A stretch of 64,000 bases of DNA from Sympetrum striolatum (lineage: Eukaryota; Arthropoda; Insecta; Odonata; Libellulidae), in NCBI GenBank assembly GCA_947579665.1, contig OX388351.1, positions 55,746,939 through 55,810,938 on the forward strand, in the 5' to 3' direction. Under the pieces are notes generated by a model. The model was not told the origin of the DNA, searched no databases, and saw nothing but the letters and a program-made list of their open reading frames with translations. Positions 45,955 through 57,849 of the stretch are shown in pieces. Position 1 is the first letter of the stretch; each line of letters opens with the position of its first letter. The translations under genes and the position numbers were made by a program.

Positions 45955-46400
45955 CAAAAAACTACCCTTATATATTATACATACGCATTACCATCGGCTC
46001 TCAAGATGATAACTAAGCTCGTTAATGTAGGCTATTAACACCAACTGACCGATTACGCTACCTTGCGAGACTCCCGAAATTACATTAGTGAGTTGGAACC
46101 GAAACCATCCTATAATATTTTTGCTTATTGACTCATAGAGATGGAAAGAAAATCTTTTATAGAGTTTATTAGATCTCCTTAATAATCAATTTAAATTTTG
46201 GTAATATTTTTTTTACTTCAGAATTGGTCAAATTTTTCCAAAAAATCTGAAAATATCACCTTTACATGCCTTTGAGTATCGGTAGGTTGTATGACATGCT
46301 GAACTAAATACGGTTGTCAGCAATAAAATATCGTCTATTAAAAGCATTTTGCTGCCCAACAATGAATTCTACCATTTCAAGCATATTTATTGAAGAACTA
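45955..46400 (-). pseudogene. Decayed CR1/Jockey-like RT fragment (copy B)
   Basis: Read on the minus strand with stops and shifts, the order of RT boxes is recognisable: a decayed box A region (VIFSDFLEKFD for the usual VxxDFxKAFD), GDLINSIKDFLS, then SGVSQGSVIGQ and IAYINEL, then a scrambled polymerase box near 45990. It resembles copy C (SGVPQGSVIGSLLF, YINDL) more than copy D. Similarity may continue to about 46600 but is too weak to bound. Confidence 0.7.
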
Positions 46401-47009
46401 GCAGCAATATACAGCATGGTGTTAAAGAGATGATTTATAATTCATTGGATCTTCCTTTTGGTTTGTTAGAAATATCGATCCTTACCAAAGATAGTTTCAC
46501 CTAAAGGAAAAATTATGCTTTCCACTATTTCGTTCAAAACCCGAATAGGTATGTTCTTAGAATGCTTCGTAGAATTTAATCTGCCGCAAAAGTATTATGA
46601 TGCAGTCTTTTCTAAAAATGTTGACATCGCCTGACGCCATTCATGTATAATGTAAAGTAACTTATATACTCTCGAATCCAAAGAAGCATTGGAATAAATC
46701 GTCTAATTGGTGGTTTTAAATTGGTAGATGGCACATACTAGCACAAAATGTCTCAAAATTTCCTTGCATACACCCTGAGTATTTAAGATAATTCAAGGAT
46801 CCCGCGCTATTCGTGGCTAGCAAAAAGATTGTTATGTTTTAGACTTGGGCTCTTAACACCTTATTAAGCTCAATTTCAAATGGAAAATAATACCTCTGCC
46901 TTAGTAAGTACCTTCTTCAATGAATTTTATATTTGCATAGATGATAGAAAAAATAATATGCTAATTTTTGAAAGGCTCTTTTTAATGTTTTATTTTCCAA
47001 GCTTCACTT

Positions 47010-48290
47010 AATCAATCTAAGAAGGTTCCAGCTAATTACAGACATATCTCTTTTAACATCACTGAGCGATAAAATTATGCAACCTATAATAGATCTTTAA
47101 TGGGTTTTCTTGAAACCTCCTATTTCATCATTAGGAATCAACACGGTTTTCGCAAGACTCGTTCTTGCGAGTCTCAGCTGGCTTTATTAGTGCACGATAT
47201 TCTGAATTCTGCCGAAAATATAAGCAATTCGATGCGATAGTTTTAGATTTTTTGGGAGGATTTTGATAAGGTACCTTATCATAAATTGCTGTACAAATTA
47301 GAAGTTGCGGGCATCAATGCACAAGTTATTAACTGGATAAAAGACTTTCTCACCGATAGAGAGCAATGAGTAGTACTCGATGGTATTAGTTTCAACTTGG
47401 TTAAGGTGACCTCGGGCGTCCCTCAGGGCAGTGTAATTGGATCGTTGTTATTTTTAGTATACATCAACGACCTCAGCAATCAAATTGATAGCAATGATAG
47501 GATATTCGCGGACTACACAGTCATATACAGGGAAATAGATAGCTCAGAGGATAGATTAACCCTTTCGGACGGCATAGATAGAATTATGAACTTGTGCGAT
47601 TATTGGCAATTAGACCTTAATGTAGAAAAGTGATCAGTAGTCAACTTCTTCGGAGGAAAATCTGTAATAAATGATTATTTGTACAGCCTACGTGGGGTAA
47701 ATCTAATGACAGTAGAATCGGAGAAGTATCTTGGATTAAATCTCACGAATAATCTATCATGGAGTGCCCACATCCGAAATATATGTGGAAAAGTGCTTTA
47801 AAACTCCGCTATATTAAAAGAATAGTCGGTAGGAGTGAAGAAAAAGTTCGCAAGCGATGTTCCTTAGCGTTAGCTAGGCCTCACCTTGAGTATGCATGTA
47901 GCGTATGGGAGCCCGCCGAGAAATGTCAAATTCGGGATTCAGAAAAAGTACAACGAAAGGCAATACGATATGTAACGAACTGCTACGATAAAACAGCGAG
48001 TGTTACTTTGATGTTATAGGACTCGGAATGGTAATCATTAGAAGACGGAAGACTAATTCGAAGGATAAATTTATTAAATAAGTTCAGAGAAATTACGTTC
48101 TCAGATGATGTAAGCGATATAACCCCCCTGTTATATGGGCCGTTCTGATACAGCCGGAAAGATTAGGGAAATATATGCTAAAACGAATCGTTTCAAAAAA
48201 TAATTTTTCCACGAACTATAAGCGATAGCAACCGTTTACGAAAATATAGTCAAGCAGACTGCCATACGCCGAAAGGTGACTCGCAGGTTT
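47010..48290 (+). pseudogene. Decayed CR1/Jockey-like LINE fragment (copy C)
   Basis: The plus-strand RT remnant begins at KKVPANYRHIS (compare DDYRPISL in copy D) and continues with NQHGFRKTRSCESQLALL. Then come SGVPQGSVIGSLLFLVYIND and IFADYTVIYREI, in which the second catalytic Asp of FADDT is replaced by Tyr. Next are SWSAHIRNICGK-like and LARPHLEYACSVWEP segments, VQRKAIRYVTNCYDK, and the 3' UTR with TGCCATACGCC near 48260. Several stops and frameshifts interrupt it. It is 5'-truncated and inactive. Confidence 0.85.
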
Positions 48291-51200
48291 CTTACATAGA
48301 CATATATTTCAATCAAGAGTAATTATCTCGAGCATGTGTCTTAGTAACGAGGTTTTCCATATCTATTTGAATAATATTGAAACTCCTCATATTTAAATTA
48401 TGCAATCGCTATATAATCGTATAAATTTTAACATATATAAAATTGGTGGACCTTATTTTATTGTAAATTGTTAAATCCAAGAAGCAAAAGAAATTATAAA
48501 AATTGCATACTGAAAAAAGATTCCCATTACTTATGCTCCAATTAAGTTACACCTACTTTCCCCTACGCAAGCGAATGTTTTAACCAGTACCAAGTCTTAC
48601 TTTCGGAGTTGATGTGCCTATGTTATCTATATTGTTTCACTATTTTGGCTTATTAGAGCTACAAGAAAGAATTCCTTAATACTATAGCAGTATCTTGTTT
48701 TTAGCTTATACTTTCCATGGGTGAATACCCCCAACTCTTGGGAATAAATATTCATAATTGACAAGGTAGTAGTCTTGTAACTTCCTCATAAAAAAGATTT
48801 ATTTTCTCAATTTATATTTAGGTAAGGCACAATTTATATTTAGATATATGTAAGTGTAAGAACCTGAAGATTATATAATTTTTAGAGACTGAAAATGCGT
48901 GGCTAATACAAACCATCTATATTTTACTTAGCACCCCTTACATTTTCTTGTGTAATAAGCATTTCTTTACCCATACCACCATATAACATATACCAAATCT
49001 TAGTCCAGGTCTTCAACGTTCTCGGTGGTCGTCCTTGTTTTCAGCCAATGGTGAGGGAAAGGGAGGATTGGGAGGGATAACCTAACACCCTAAGGAGTGG
49101 ACCCGGCCTGGTCAAGTGGCGTGCCATGAGGCTCGTCTCCATGCCTAGAGACCCCCTCTTTACCACTATTGCAGGTTAACCGCGGGATCCGACCTCATAG
49201 ACAAAAGATCGAACAGGAGCTTATAGAGGACAGAACTCTCAGCTCCTGCATAAGAAGGTGAAAGAAAGGGCCCTGGAAGAGATGCCTGCATCCGTAGGCC
49301 TTTCGGCTAGGGTCGGAGGAGTAAGGCATTATTCCCTTTTCCCCTACGGAGCAGGTTGTTAATACATATATATGCACTTCATTCTAAGCTACAACTACCA
49401 GTCACTGCCTCCAGGAAATTGAAATTCAAACTGGCAGCGATTCATTGCTACTTTTTGTAAGTATCATTACTAACATGGTGAATTACTTGTTTTGAAAGAA
49501 AACATCATCCTCTTTAAATAATTGATTTCATAAATACCAATACTAAGATTTGGTTAAGATGAAAGCTGAGCTTAAAAAACTACTATTTTAGTTGGTAACA
49601 CTGCCTCGTTATCAATGGTAAAATTATAGTATTTGAGAATGAAGAGGCTTGAATAGAGTTAAGAGGTTAATAGAAAGACCTTGACTACTCACAAAGTATT
49701 GTCTCTGTCAGGAGTTGCTGCTTTTACCTGTAGAATAAAAAAAATAATAAATAAAATAAAATATTTTCTTAAAGTATACATTCAGTTCTCAACTATAGAC
49801 TTGTCATACTTTTGCACAATGTGACAGGCACAGATTTTGGGAGTCATGAACACATGCAAAATTTCGAAAGAAAGATCCCACGGTACATACAAATGGTTGG
49901 ATTTACTCAACAGAAAGCAAGTTTAATAATCTCACGTATACTGAATTGCTGTTGGAAAATAACGTTCTACTTGGTAACTTTGATTTTGGCATTCACCGCG
50001 GGGAGCCCTTTAACACATATTTATTGATCCATCAAATCTAGTTTATTAATGCTAAAAGAAGGAAATTGTGTTTCAATTCCCAAACCGAAAGAAATATGTT
50101 AAGGAACAACGATTAAAAAAAGCAAAATAAAAATAAATGAATGGCTTCTTTTGTGTCGAAGTTATGCAAATGAAAAAGATTTACTGTTACCCTGATAACA
50201 TTCTCATTCTCTGATATTCGCTCACCTTGATGATTTTTTTATGTCACTTTTAACATGAAAGGCGTTACCACGCGATTAAAAACGGGCTCGATTATGTCCT
50301 TAAACAGTAAAAAGTAATTGTTTTCATTTGTCATTGGATGAAAGTCTCGCGTGAGATTATATCATCGTTAGGTATGTGAAAGATAGAGCTTTTATAATTT
50401 ACATTATTTAGAGATAGGATTAAATTAATTGTAATGAACACAGTATACCTAAAACTTTAATACTGAAAATTACTAATATTCTAAAATAATAAGATGGGTC
50501 ACATGTGACTAAGAATTGAATGATTCAATTTCTTTAAACTATGTCTTACTTCTTGCAATATATTTAAACTCTTTGCGTTTCGTTAAAATTTAAAGCTCCA
50601 CATTTTATTATATGTTGGTTTTATTTAAAATCTGAAAATTGAATTTCACTAAATTGCCTTTAATGAAGAGACAATTGAGTAAAAATATATTTACTGACTG
50701 CTCATAAAAGGATTAGAATTAGAATATATTTTCAGCACGTAACGTTTTTCAATAATTTCTGCAATAAAATAAGTAAGGAGCCATCTACTTTATGTTTGCA
50801 AGAAACATCAATCAAATAGTTATCTTTGAGATACCACATTCTTTAATGTTGTTATATCGCAATTTGAATAAAGAATATGAACTAAGATACGGAATTTGCA
50901 AGCTACCTTAGAGATCAATTTAATAAAAAAGGATGTAAGAGTTGAGGTTAATGGCATTATGGCATATGTCTAATGTTCATAAAAAGTCATATCTAATTGA
51001 TACGTTGAAATTAAAAGAATTTGTTCCGGTCATGTTTTTATGTACGCTAAGGTATGTCAACGTCACTCATTGCGAAGTTGAAATAATACCCGATTGCTAA
51101 TAAAAAGTCTAGACTGCTGAATCTCATAGATCTCGCTTCTATTAATCAATGACAAAATTTCCCTTAAATAAGGAAGTAGTGGTAATTCGTACTTTTGTTA

Positions 51201-52465
51201 TAAGCTATCACAATTCAAAATGTCGGTCTATTATTCAGTTACGATTGTATTTTAGAAATAAAAGCTTAATTTTTAACGAAAACTGTACAAAGCTTTATGA
51301 AATTAAATTGTGTTGTTTCTCTTTTTCCGGCACAAGCGATAAAAATACGAGATAGAATAAAAACATGATTTATCTGTAAGATAGGATTAGTCCACCTTGA
51401 GTTTTGAAAACGGATGCAAAGAATTGAAGGCCTTTCAAAACCCATTATTGGCCTGCTGAATTGTAAGTATGACCTTACTTCTTTAACTTATATCTTTTAA
51501 GTGAAAGCAACGGCAAAGGAAAGTGAAATGTGAATAATGTTTTGAAAATTCAGAGTGAATTGAAGGGCATTGGGAACCCGTTACTGATCCATGGAAATTG
51601 TTTTCGTCATTATTACTTATTTTTAATAATACCATTAAAGAGGCAGCAAAGGTTCGAGGAAATATCAATATGCGTTTGATTAAGGAAAAGAGAAGCAAAA
51701 TGTCAGGAGGCATTCCAAAAAGCTCATCGAAAATGTGAAAATATATTTCCGCGTACATTTATGGAAACAAAACTAATAGATGAAGTCCTCCAAATTGTCA
51801 AAACACTCTTCGTAATACTTTAAGAGAGTATTAATACTATGGAGAGATATTATAAGAATCTGATATTATAGATGAGAGAAATATGTAACATTTTAAATGA
51901 ATTCAAATTAAGAAACGTATGTTACAAATTACTAACCGTATATTACATTATATCATAAAATTATTTGCTAAATGTGCTACATAAAAACGAAGATTCACAG
52001 TATTTTCAACGTCTGGATAAGAGTGATGAACGAAAATACATTTTGAAATCCAACAACAAGAGGCGTGGAAGCCTTGAAAGAGCGAACGATTTGCCATATG
52101 CTAAAGTGAAAACCGCTAACAAGTCATTATCACAAAGAGCCTAGAATGATATTTGGCACGGAATATAGGCTAGTGATAATTGAAAGCCAAATTTATTTAA
52201 TTGGGAGCACTAAATAAGTAAACTGGATTTTAAACTGAAAGTTGTTTTATTCACATATTTGATAAAATATAATTCATATTTGAAACATTACCGCCTTAAA
52301 TTTGCATTTGCTATTGAAAGACATTGGTGTCAGTAAGGTCGGCTAGCTTATGAGTAAGAAAAATTTGGAAAATTGACCAATGGAGCTTTTTATTTCAATG
52401 AAGCAGAGACCCAAATATCCATATTATGCTCGCAAAGTTTCCATTCCATTTAGATTTAGATTTAG
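48291..52465. other. No gene seen; GC-richer patch at 49010-49350
   Basis: Mostly AT-rich. The patch at 49010-49350 has a distinctly different composition (for example GACCCGGCCTGGTCAAGTGG at 49101-49120) and is probably an unclassified repeat; I found no ends or frame. The minus-strand frame at 51483-51758 is unrecognised. Confidence 0.35.
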
Positions 52466-55400
52466 ATATATACCCCGCGAGCCGCCAGAGGCGTATGGCA
52501 GGGGGTGTAATACACCACCATTATTCATTCCTACCTATTAGCATCTCTAATAGCTTGGGGAAAAAACGACCAAAAGTAATTATCCGTCCTTGCGATTACT
52601 TCCCTATAACGCTTCGTCGATGCCTCTCGGAGATCGCGTTCGCTCCTTACTGGCACTAACATTTCACTTACTTCGTCTATAAATTCTGAACGATTGAACT
52701 TTTCGAAAAGTTTCCGACGATATTCAGATCTTCTCATCTGTAGTGAATTCCAACTGAGGGACTCTATCATTGCCGTAACGCTGCTATCAAACCTGAAATC
52801 CCCGCAAACGAATCGGGCTGCTCTACGCTGGACCATCTCTACATCTGAGACTAAACCTACTTCGTGTGGGTCCCAAACCGCACAGCAGTATTCAAGACTC
52901 GGACGAATAAGAGAAAAGTAAGCTATTTCTTTGACTCTCGATGAGCATCCTCTCAACGTTCTACCAGTTAATCTTTGCATTCTATTCGCTTTTCCTATCG
53001 CATCTCGAATATGTTCTTTAAAAGATAAGTTACTGCTAAACGTGACTCCTAGGTATTTGTTGTCGTGAACTAACTCTAATGGATGACCTGAGATTTGGTA
53101 CTGCGTGGGAATTATGTTTGTGGAGCGCGTAAAACTCATGGCAACGCATTTATTTATATTTAAATCCAGCTGCCAATCTTTACACCATCCTGATATTACG
53201 TCCAGGTCGTCTTGAAGCACATTACAATCGTTTTCTGTCAAAATCTCTCTGTATATCAGGGTATCATCGGCAAATAATCTAACCTTACTCTTTACGTTAT
53301 CTACGAGGTCGTTAATGTAAATTAGAAATAAGATTGGACCAAGAACACTTCCCTGTGGAACTCCTGATGAGATACTTATTTCTTTGGATAAAACTCCATC
53401 TAACGCAACTCGCTGAGATCTGTTTTCTAGAAAAGATTTGGTCCATCTGATAACTTTTTCGTCGATCGCGTAGGCACTCAGCTTTTGGATAAGCTTTTCG
53501 TGAGAAACTGTGTCGAAAGCTTTCCTGAAATCTAGGAAAACTGCGTCTGATCTAACACCACCGTCTGCTGCTTTAGATACGTCATTCATAAAAAGCGCTA
53601 ACTGGGTCTCACAAGACCTACCTTTACGGAATCCATGCTGGCTCTGACTGATTGCTCCCTTTTCAGAAAGAAAGCGCATGATAGAGCTCGCTATAATATG
53701 CTCCATTATTTTGCAAAAAATTGAAGTTAATGAAATAGGCCTATAATCATCTGGTTTTGACGCGCGCCCTTTCTTAGGCACCGGAGTGACATTAGCTTTT
53801 TTCCACGACATTGGGACGGTTCCCTCATCCAATGATTTCTGATAGAAAATCTGTAGAAGCGGAGCAATTTCATCGGCTAAAGTTTTTATTACAACAGCGG
53901 GAATACCTTCGGGTCCTGGCGCCTTTTTCCTATCAATATCTCGCAATAATTTTCCAATTCCATCAACCGATATCTCGATGGGACACATCTCTGAATCAAT
54001 GCGCGAGGTAAAATCCTTAACTTGACCATTGTCTACAGTGAAGCATTTCTGGTAGTGCCTGTTAAGTAAGTTAGCTTTATCTTCTGATTTATTTACGGTA
54101 ATTCCCTCTGCGCTTATGAGGCTAGGCACAGAAAACTGACCTCCACGGGTCTCACGCACGTATGACCAAAATTCTTTCTGATCGCCACCTAATGATTCTA
54201 ATAGGGTTCGAGATCTATATTCCTGGTATTCTTTTCGCGCTTCTTCCTTAACTAACTTTCGCACTTCTCTATAGTTTTGTTCTTCGAGCTCATGGTTCGT
54301 TCCGCATGCTTTGAGTTTTCTCCATCGCGAGTGAATGACTCTTTGCTTCCTATGTAATGCTCGTAATTTAGGTTTCGTCCACCGTGGCTCTTTACGCTCA
54401 CGCACGCTCTTAGTAGGAACAAATTTAATTAAACCTTCTTTGATTATCCGGAGAAACTCTATCCAACTATCATTTACTGTATTTGCACCCAAGAAGCGGA
54501 AAAAATCATCCTTGCACTCGTTAATATAAACCCTAAACTCCGAAAAATTAGCTTTGCGAATTACATATACTTGCCTCGGTGGCTTAAGAGATTTAACCGC
54601 TACTGCTTTCATCTCCACCATTATGACATCATGGTCTGAAATACCGTCAACTATATCGAGATTGGCTATCAATTGTGGGTGGGTGGTGGCTAGTAAATCT
54701 AGGATGTTACCTTCACCCGCACGAGTCGTTCGAGTCTTCGTCATGTTTACCTGTTCTATCGCATGCGACGAGAAAGTATCGATTAATTTTTGAGAAACTT
54801 TTCTCTCTCTACTAGAGTTGGAGCATGTTAAATTCCGCCAATTAATATGTGGTAGGTTAAAATCTCCTCCTACAACTATGATGGGATCTTTTACTTTTTC
54901 ACCGATTATCTGTAACGTCCCGGATAAATCGTCAATACAATCAATTTCGCCATCGGGAGGACGATACAATGAACAAACATAAATCTTACTACCGTTAGGT
55001 CTTAAAATCGAGCACCACATCATTTCGCTCCTGCTATTTTCTACAAACTCATCTCGCTGACTAATCAAATGGTTCTTTACAGCAATAAAAACTCCACCGC
55101 CTACTCTACCCTGTCTATCTTTGCGATATATCACATAATCTGGAGGAAATATCTCGCTTGAATTAATGTCTTCGCTTAACCAACTCTCAGATCCTAGTAT
55201 GATATCCGCGCCAGTGCTCCTTGTAAGGTTAAGAAATTCCACCTGCTTATTACGTATGCTTCTGCAATTCACGACTATTATTTTTAGATCTCTGAGTTCG
55301 CGCTTTAAAGTTGGATTTCTGCTTGGAATAACCGTAACGATTTTTGAATTGAATTTATCTTTATTGTCAATGCTACTGTTTCTATTTCGGGGACTAAGAT

Positions 55401-55560
55401 CATGCGTTTCTACTTGCCTATTTACGTGGGTGTTATCTATAATTCCTACCGCTGAATGTACTTTCTTAATATTTTTGTTTCCCTTTAGATTTAAATTTTT
55501 CCCTCGCAACACTATCTGCGTTATATCGCTCTCATTGAATCGCTCCCATTGAATGTAGTA
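52466..55560 (-). mobile_element. CR1/Jockey-like LINE, 3.1 kb, 5'-truncated (copy D)
   Basis: The minus strand carries an uninterrupted ORF2-type frame with apurinic-like endonuclease and reverse transcriptase. A short 3' UTR follows with the CGCC-TCT-GGCG hairpin and a TAAATC-type repeat tail (52448-52470 region). The same 3' motif occurs in copies A and C. There is no upstream ORF1 and no in-frame ATG before the endonuclease, so the copy lost its 5' end at insertion. The 5' junction is placed near 55560 but not sharply defined, and I could not find convincing target duplications. Confidence 0.9.
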
Positions 55561-55596
55561 AATAACTGTGTTGATTATCACTGATGTTATCAACAA
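52531..55596 (-). CDS. LINE ORF2: endonuclease plus reverse transcriptase (start missing)
   Basis: The frame is open from 55623 to the stop at 52531. Counting from a TTG at 55596 (1021 residues), residues 105-330 are an exonuclease-endonuclease-phosphatase type nuclease: VVNCRS (108-113), GSESWL (135-140), SLYRPP (209-214), GGDFNLP (243-249) and SDHDV (320-324). The RT follows: KAPGPEGIP (558-566), DDYRPISL, QHGFRKGRSCETQL, FLDFRKAFD (687-695), SGVPQGSVLGP and FADDT (775-779), then the C-terminal YLGVTF and PSLEYCCAVWD segments. All catalytic residues look intact. No ATG precedes the nuclease (the first Met is near residue 192), so this copy probably makes no functional protein by itself, although its frame is undamaged. 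It would nick target DNA and prime reverse transcription at the nick. Confidence 0.92.
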   Translation of the reverse strand: MLITSVIINTVIYYIQWERFNESDITQIVLRGKNLNLKGNKNIKKVHSAVGIIDNTHVNRQVETHDLSPRNRNSSIDNKDKFNSKIVTVIPSRNPTLKRELRDLKIIVVNCRSIRNKQVEFLNLTRSTGADIILGSESWLSEDINSSEIFPPDYVIYRKDRQGRVGGGVFIAVKNHLISQRDEFVENSRSEMMWCSILRPNGSKIYVCSLYRPPDGEIDCIDDLSGTLQIIGEKVKDPIIVVGGDFNLPHINWRNLTCSNSSRERKVSQKLIDTFSSHAIEQVNMTKTRTTRAGEGNILDLLATTHPQLIANLDIVDGISDHDVIMVEMKAVAVKSLKPPRQVYVIRKANFSEFRVYINECKDDFFRFLGANTVNDSWIEFLRIIKEGLIKFVPTKSVRERKEPRWTKPKLRALHRKQRVIHSRWRKLKACGTNHELEEQNYREVRKLVKEEARKEYQEYRSRTLLESLGGDQKEFWSYVRETRGGQFSVPSLISAEGITVNKSEDKANLLNRHYQKCFTVDNGQVKDFTSRIDSEMCPIEISVDGIGKLLRDIDRKKAPGPEGIPAVVIKTLADEIAPLLQIFYQKSLDEGTVPMSWKKANVTPVPKKGRASKPDDYRPISLTSIFCKIMEHIIASSIMRFLSEKGAISQSQHGFRKGRSCETQLALFMNDVSKAADGGVRSDAVFLDFRKAFDTVSHEKLIQKLSAYAIDEKVIRWTKSFLENRSQRVALDGVLSKEISISSGVPQGSVLGPILFLIYINDLVDNVKSKVRLFADDTLIYREILTENDCNVLQDDLDVISGWCKDWQLDLNINKCVAMSFTRSTNIIPTQYQISGHPLELVHDNKYLGVTFSSNLSFKEHIRDAIGKANRMQRLTGRTLRGCSSRVKEIAYFSLIRPSLEYCCAVWDPHEVGLVSDVEMVQRRAARFVCGDFRFDSSVTAMIESLSWNSLQMRRSEYRRKLFEKFNRSEFIDEVSEMLVPVRSERDLREASTKRYREVIARTDNYFWSFFPQAIRDANR

Positions 55597-55744
55597 GAGG
55601 GAATTTACTTTACAAAGCCAAGCTTATGCTACTCAGACAAAGTAAAACTATTAAAGCAACTTATCTTATTTTTGAATAACACAGACTCTACATAAACTAT
55701 AATAATATTATGAAAATATATATAAAACACACAGGCTTTACCAC

Positions 55745-55802
55745 ACAGTTTTTTATTTAACGACCATGGTTTCAACCCGTTCAGTCATCATCATCACCTG
55801 AT
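55745..55802 (-). mobile_element. Possible Penelope-like 3' end scrap
   Basis: On the minus strand GATGATGATGACTGAAC, GGGTTGAAACCATGG and TCGTTAAATAAA follow one another. This order (GATGATG, then GAAACC-type box, then AATAAA-like tail) resembles the 3' ends of Penelope-like elements such as the fragment at 37440-38445. There is no coding support next to it. Confidence 0.25.
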
Positions 55803-56185
55803 AAAGTGTATTTCCTATTTATTTTCATAATGGAAGTATACCACCAAGTAATCGAATTATTGGATTCTAATATAATATTACCAAAGTGGAAGAGAATTCG
55901 ATTAACAATGCCCGTTACATATTGTATCATCCAATAAATCATATTATATGAATATAGTAAAAAATAGTAAGTCACTACGCTGTCGTCAACTTTCATTTTT
56001 ACTGTAATATTCCAAAGTAATTTTAGAAACCTATTTTTTTCAGCATCCAACCTATTATTTAAAAATTATTTATCGAATAGTCCGCTCGTAATTGGTCCGG
56101 AATAATGCAATAATATAAAATGATTTTCAACGAGTTTAAAGTACGTGATTTTTGGGAACGACATAAAAATATAAACTCTCCTTAC

Positions 56186-56323
56186 CTAATTTGAAGTTCC
56201 AATCCACCAACGCCGACGAAATCTTCCATGAATGGTTCCCATATACGTCTGTCGCTTCTGAAAGACGCAAGACCTGTACGCCAGCGCAATTTCAGTGCGA
56301 GAGGTACTTCACTTTCTCCGAAA
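56186..56323 (-). CDS. Exon 2 of the minus-strand divergent gene (partial CDS)
   Basis: The 138-nt minus-strand exon is bounded by a TTTTTCATAG acceptor and a GTAAGG donor. It is homologous to the plus-strand exon at 62266-62397: shared starts TTTSRRAGAAAGTGA, shared AGCGAC and GGAACCAT, then ATGGAAGAT, then the same donor. One frame is open throughout (SEVPLALKLRWRTGLASFR... to LELQI). A more likely start is the ATG at about 56230, giving MEDFVGVGGLELQI before the donor, because the homologous ATGGAAGAT is kept in the other copy and exon 1 has no conserved ATG. I do not recognise the protein. Later exons were not found; the LINE at 52.5-55.6 kb would lie in the following intron. Confidence 0.55.
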
Positions 56324-57849
56324 CTATGAAAAATTGGAAAATAAATGCATAAAATAATTACAATCATATAATAATTCTATTCTAAAGCCATGGGAATGTA
56401 AAGTAAAACCAAGAATTTGAAAATGTCTATTAATTTGAAACCGTTACAACATTGACCAAAAGGGTTTGAAATATCTGGTTACAGGAACTAACTAAATTAA
56501 GAAGAGAATAAGTTTAAAAATATAACGACTGTTAACAATAATCAATATTTAATGAGCATTAATGAAACCCTAAGACATTCGCTTAAGACAGTCAAATTTT
56601 GACTTGAAACAAAAATTTACTAACAATACTAATTCGTACAACATCAAATAGAATTCCTGAGATTTTTGGGCCCATAAATTGATAGAATAATCATATAAAT
56701 AATTACAGTTCTGATTATGAGGTAATGGAATTCGACATCATGGTTGAAGGATTAAAATTAATAAGGCTACTTTTACTGTGGAACTAAAACTGTAACACTA
56801 TTGAAATTTAAGCTAAGAAAAGCGATTAAAATTCTCTAATAATATTCGGAATTTAAAGTAATATATTCTGTACGCTAGAAAAGAATGACTAAATTAGAGT
56901 TTATTTCAATTGCTGCTTTCCGTTGAAATTCAAACCAGAATTTCCGTTGTGTTAACGCGATGGCATATATGCACTGATGAAAGCCTTAAGATTAATGACA
57001 GACTATTTTGCAAATGCATTTAGGTGAAAAATAAACGTATTGAACTAAGCACCAATTAGCGAAGAAGGGGATTAAAACCGGAGATCTGAAAACATGAAAA
57101 CCCGTGCGCAGGACCTGAGAACTGTGTTCAAGTCCTGGCTATGTTGGAATATTTCTTTCGTTTTTGATTCTCAACTTCAGAATGTTACCTGTACGATTAC
57201 GGAATCTAATGATTACCATAATGAAGTTTTCAAAACGCTTAGGACAATCGATTGCCAAACCTTTTCCGTAAAAATTCGACTGTGTACTCCCGTTATGCAT
57301 AAGAAACGAGTTATTAGCATTTATCTAAGCATAGCAATAAAAAGAAGAGAAATCTACTATTACTATTAAATGGACGTGGGCAAACCTATAGATTCGTGTT
57401 TGTCTGAGAGATAAGTGAGAACCCAGTATGAGAGGTTTCTAGTCCCGTGAACGTCAGACATTCCTTTAGCTAATTACTCTCAAAACGTCGCGCCGTGTTT
57501 GTTCGGTTTTAAATGCTTAAGTACATGCGAGTATGTTTTTAAACTTCGCTAATGATCATGCATGACTAGCTCAAACCGAAAATATATACTTATCGAACCG
57601 TACTTATCCGTTCCGATGCTAAAAAATCAATTAAATTACACGTTATTAACACATGCAAACTTTTAATCAATCGCAATCTGAAAGAAATCTCTCTTTGACT
57701 TAGGGGTTAAAGTTACTTAAAGTCTTAATCATATAGTCTTGGGAGGCTCACACTGGTATTACACAACTACGAAACTTAAATTCTTCATAATTCCAACTTA
57801 TTACGATAATATTTTGTTACATTATAAAGTAGAAAACAATTTTTAATAA
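56324..57849. other. Putative intron 1 of the minus-strand gene
   Basis: AT-rich sequence between the two minus-strand exons. Only the first ~30 bases after the donor resemble the other copy's intron. A plus-strand frame at 57094-57369 has no recognised features. Confidence 0.35.
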
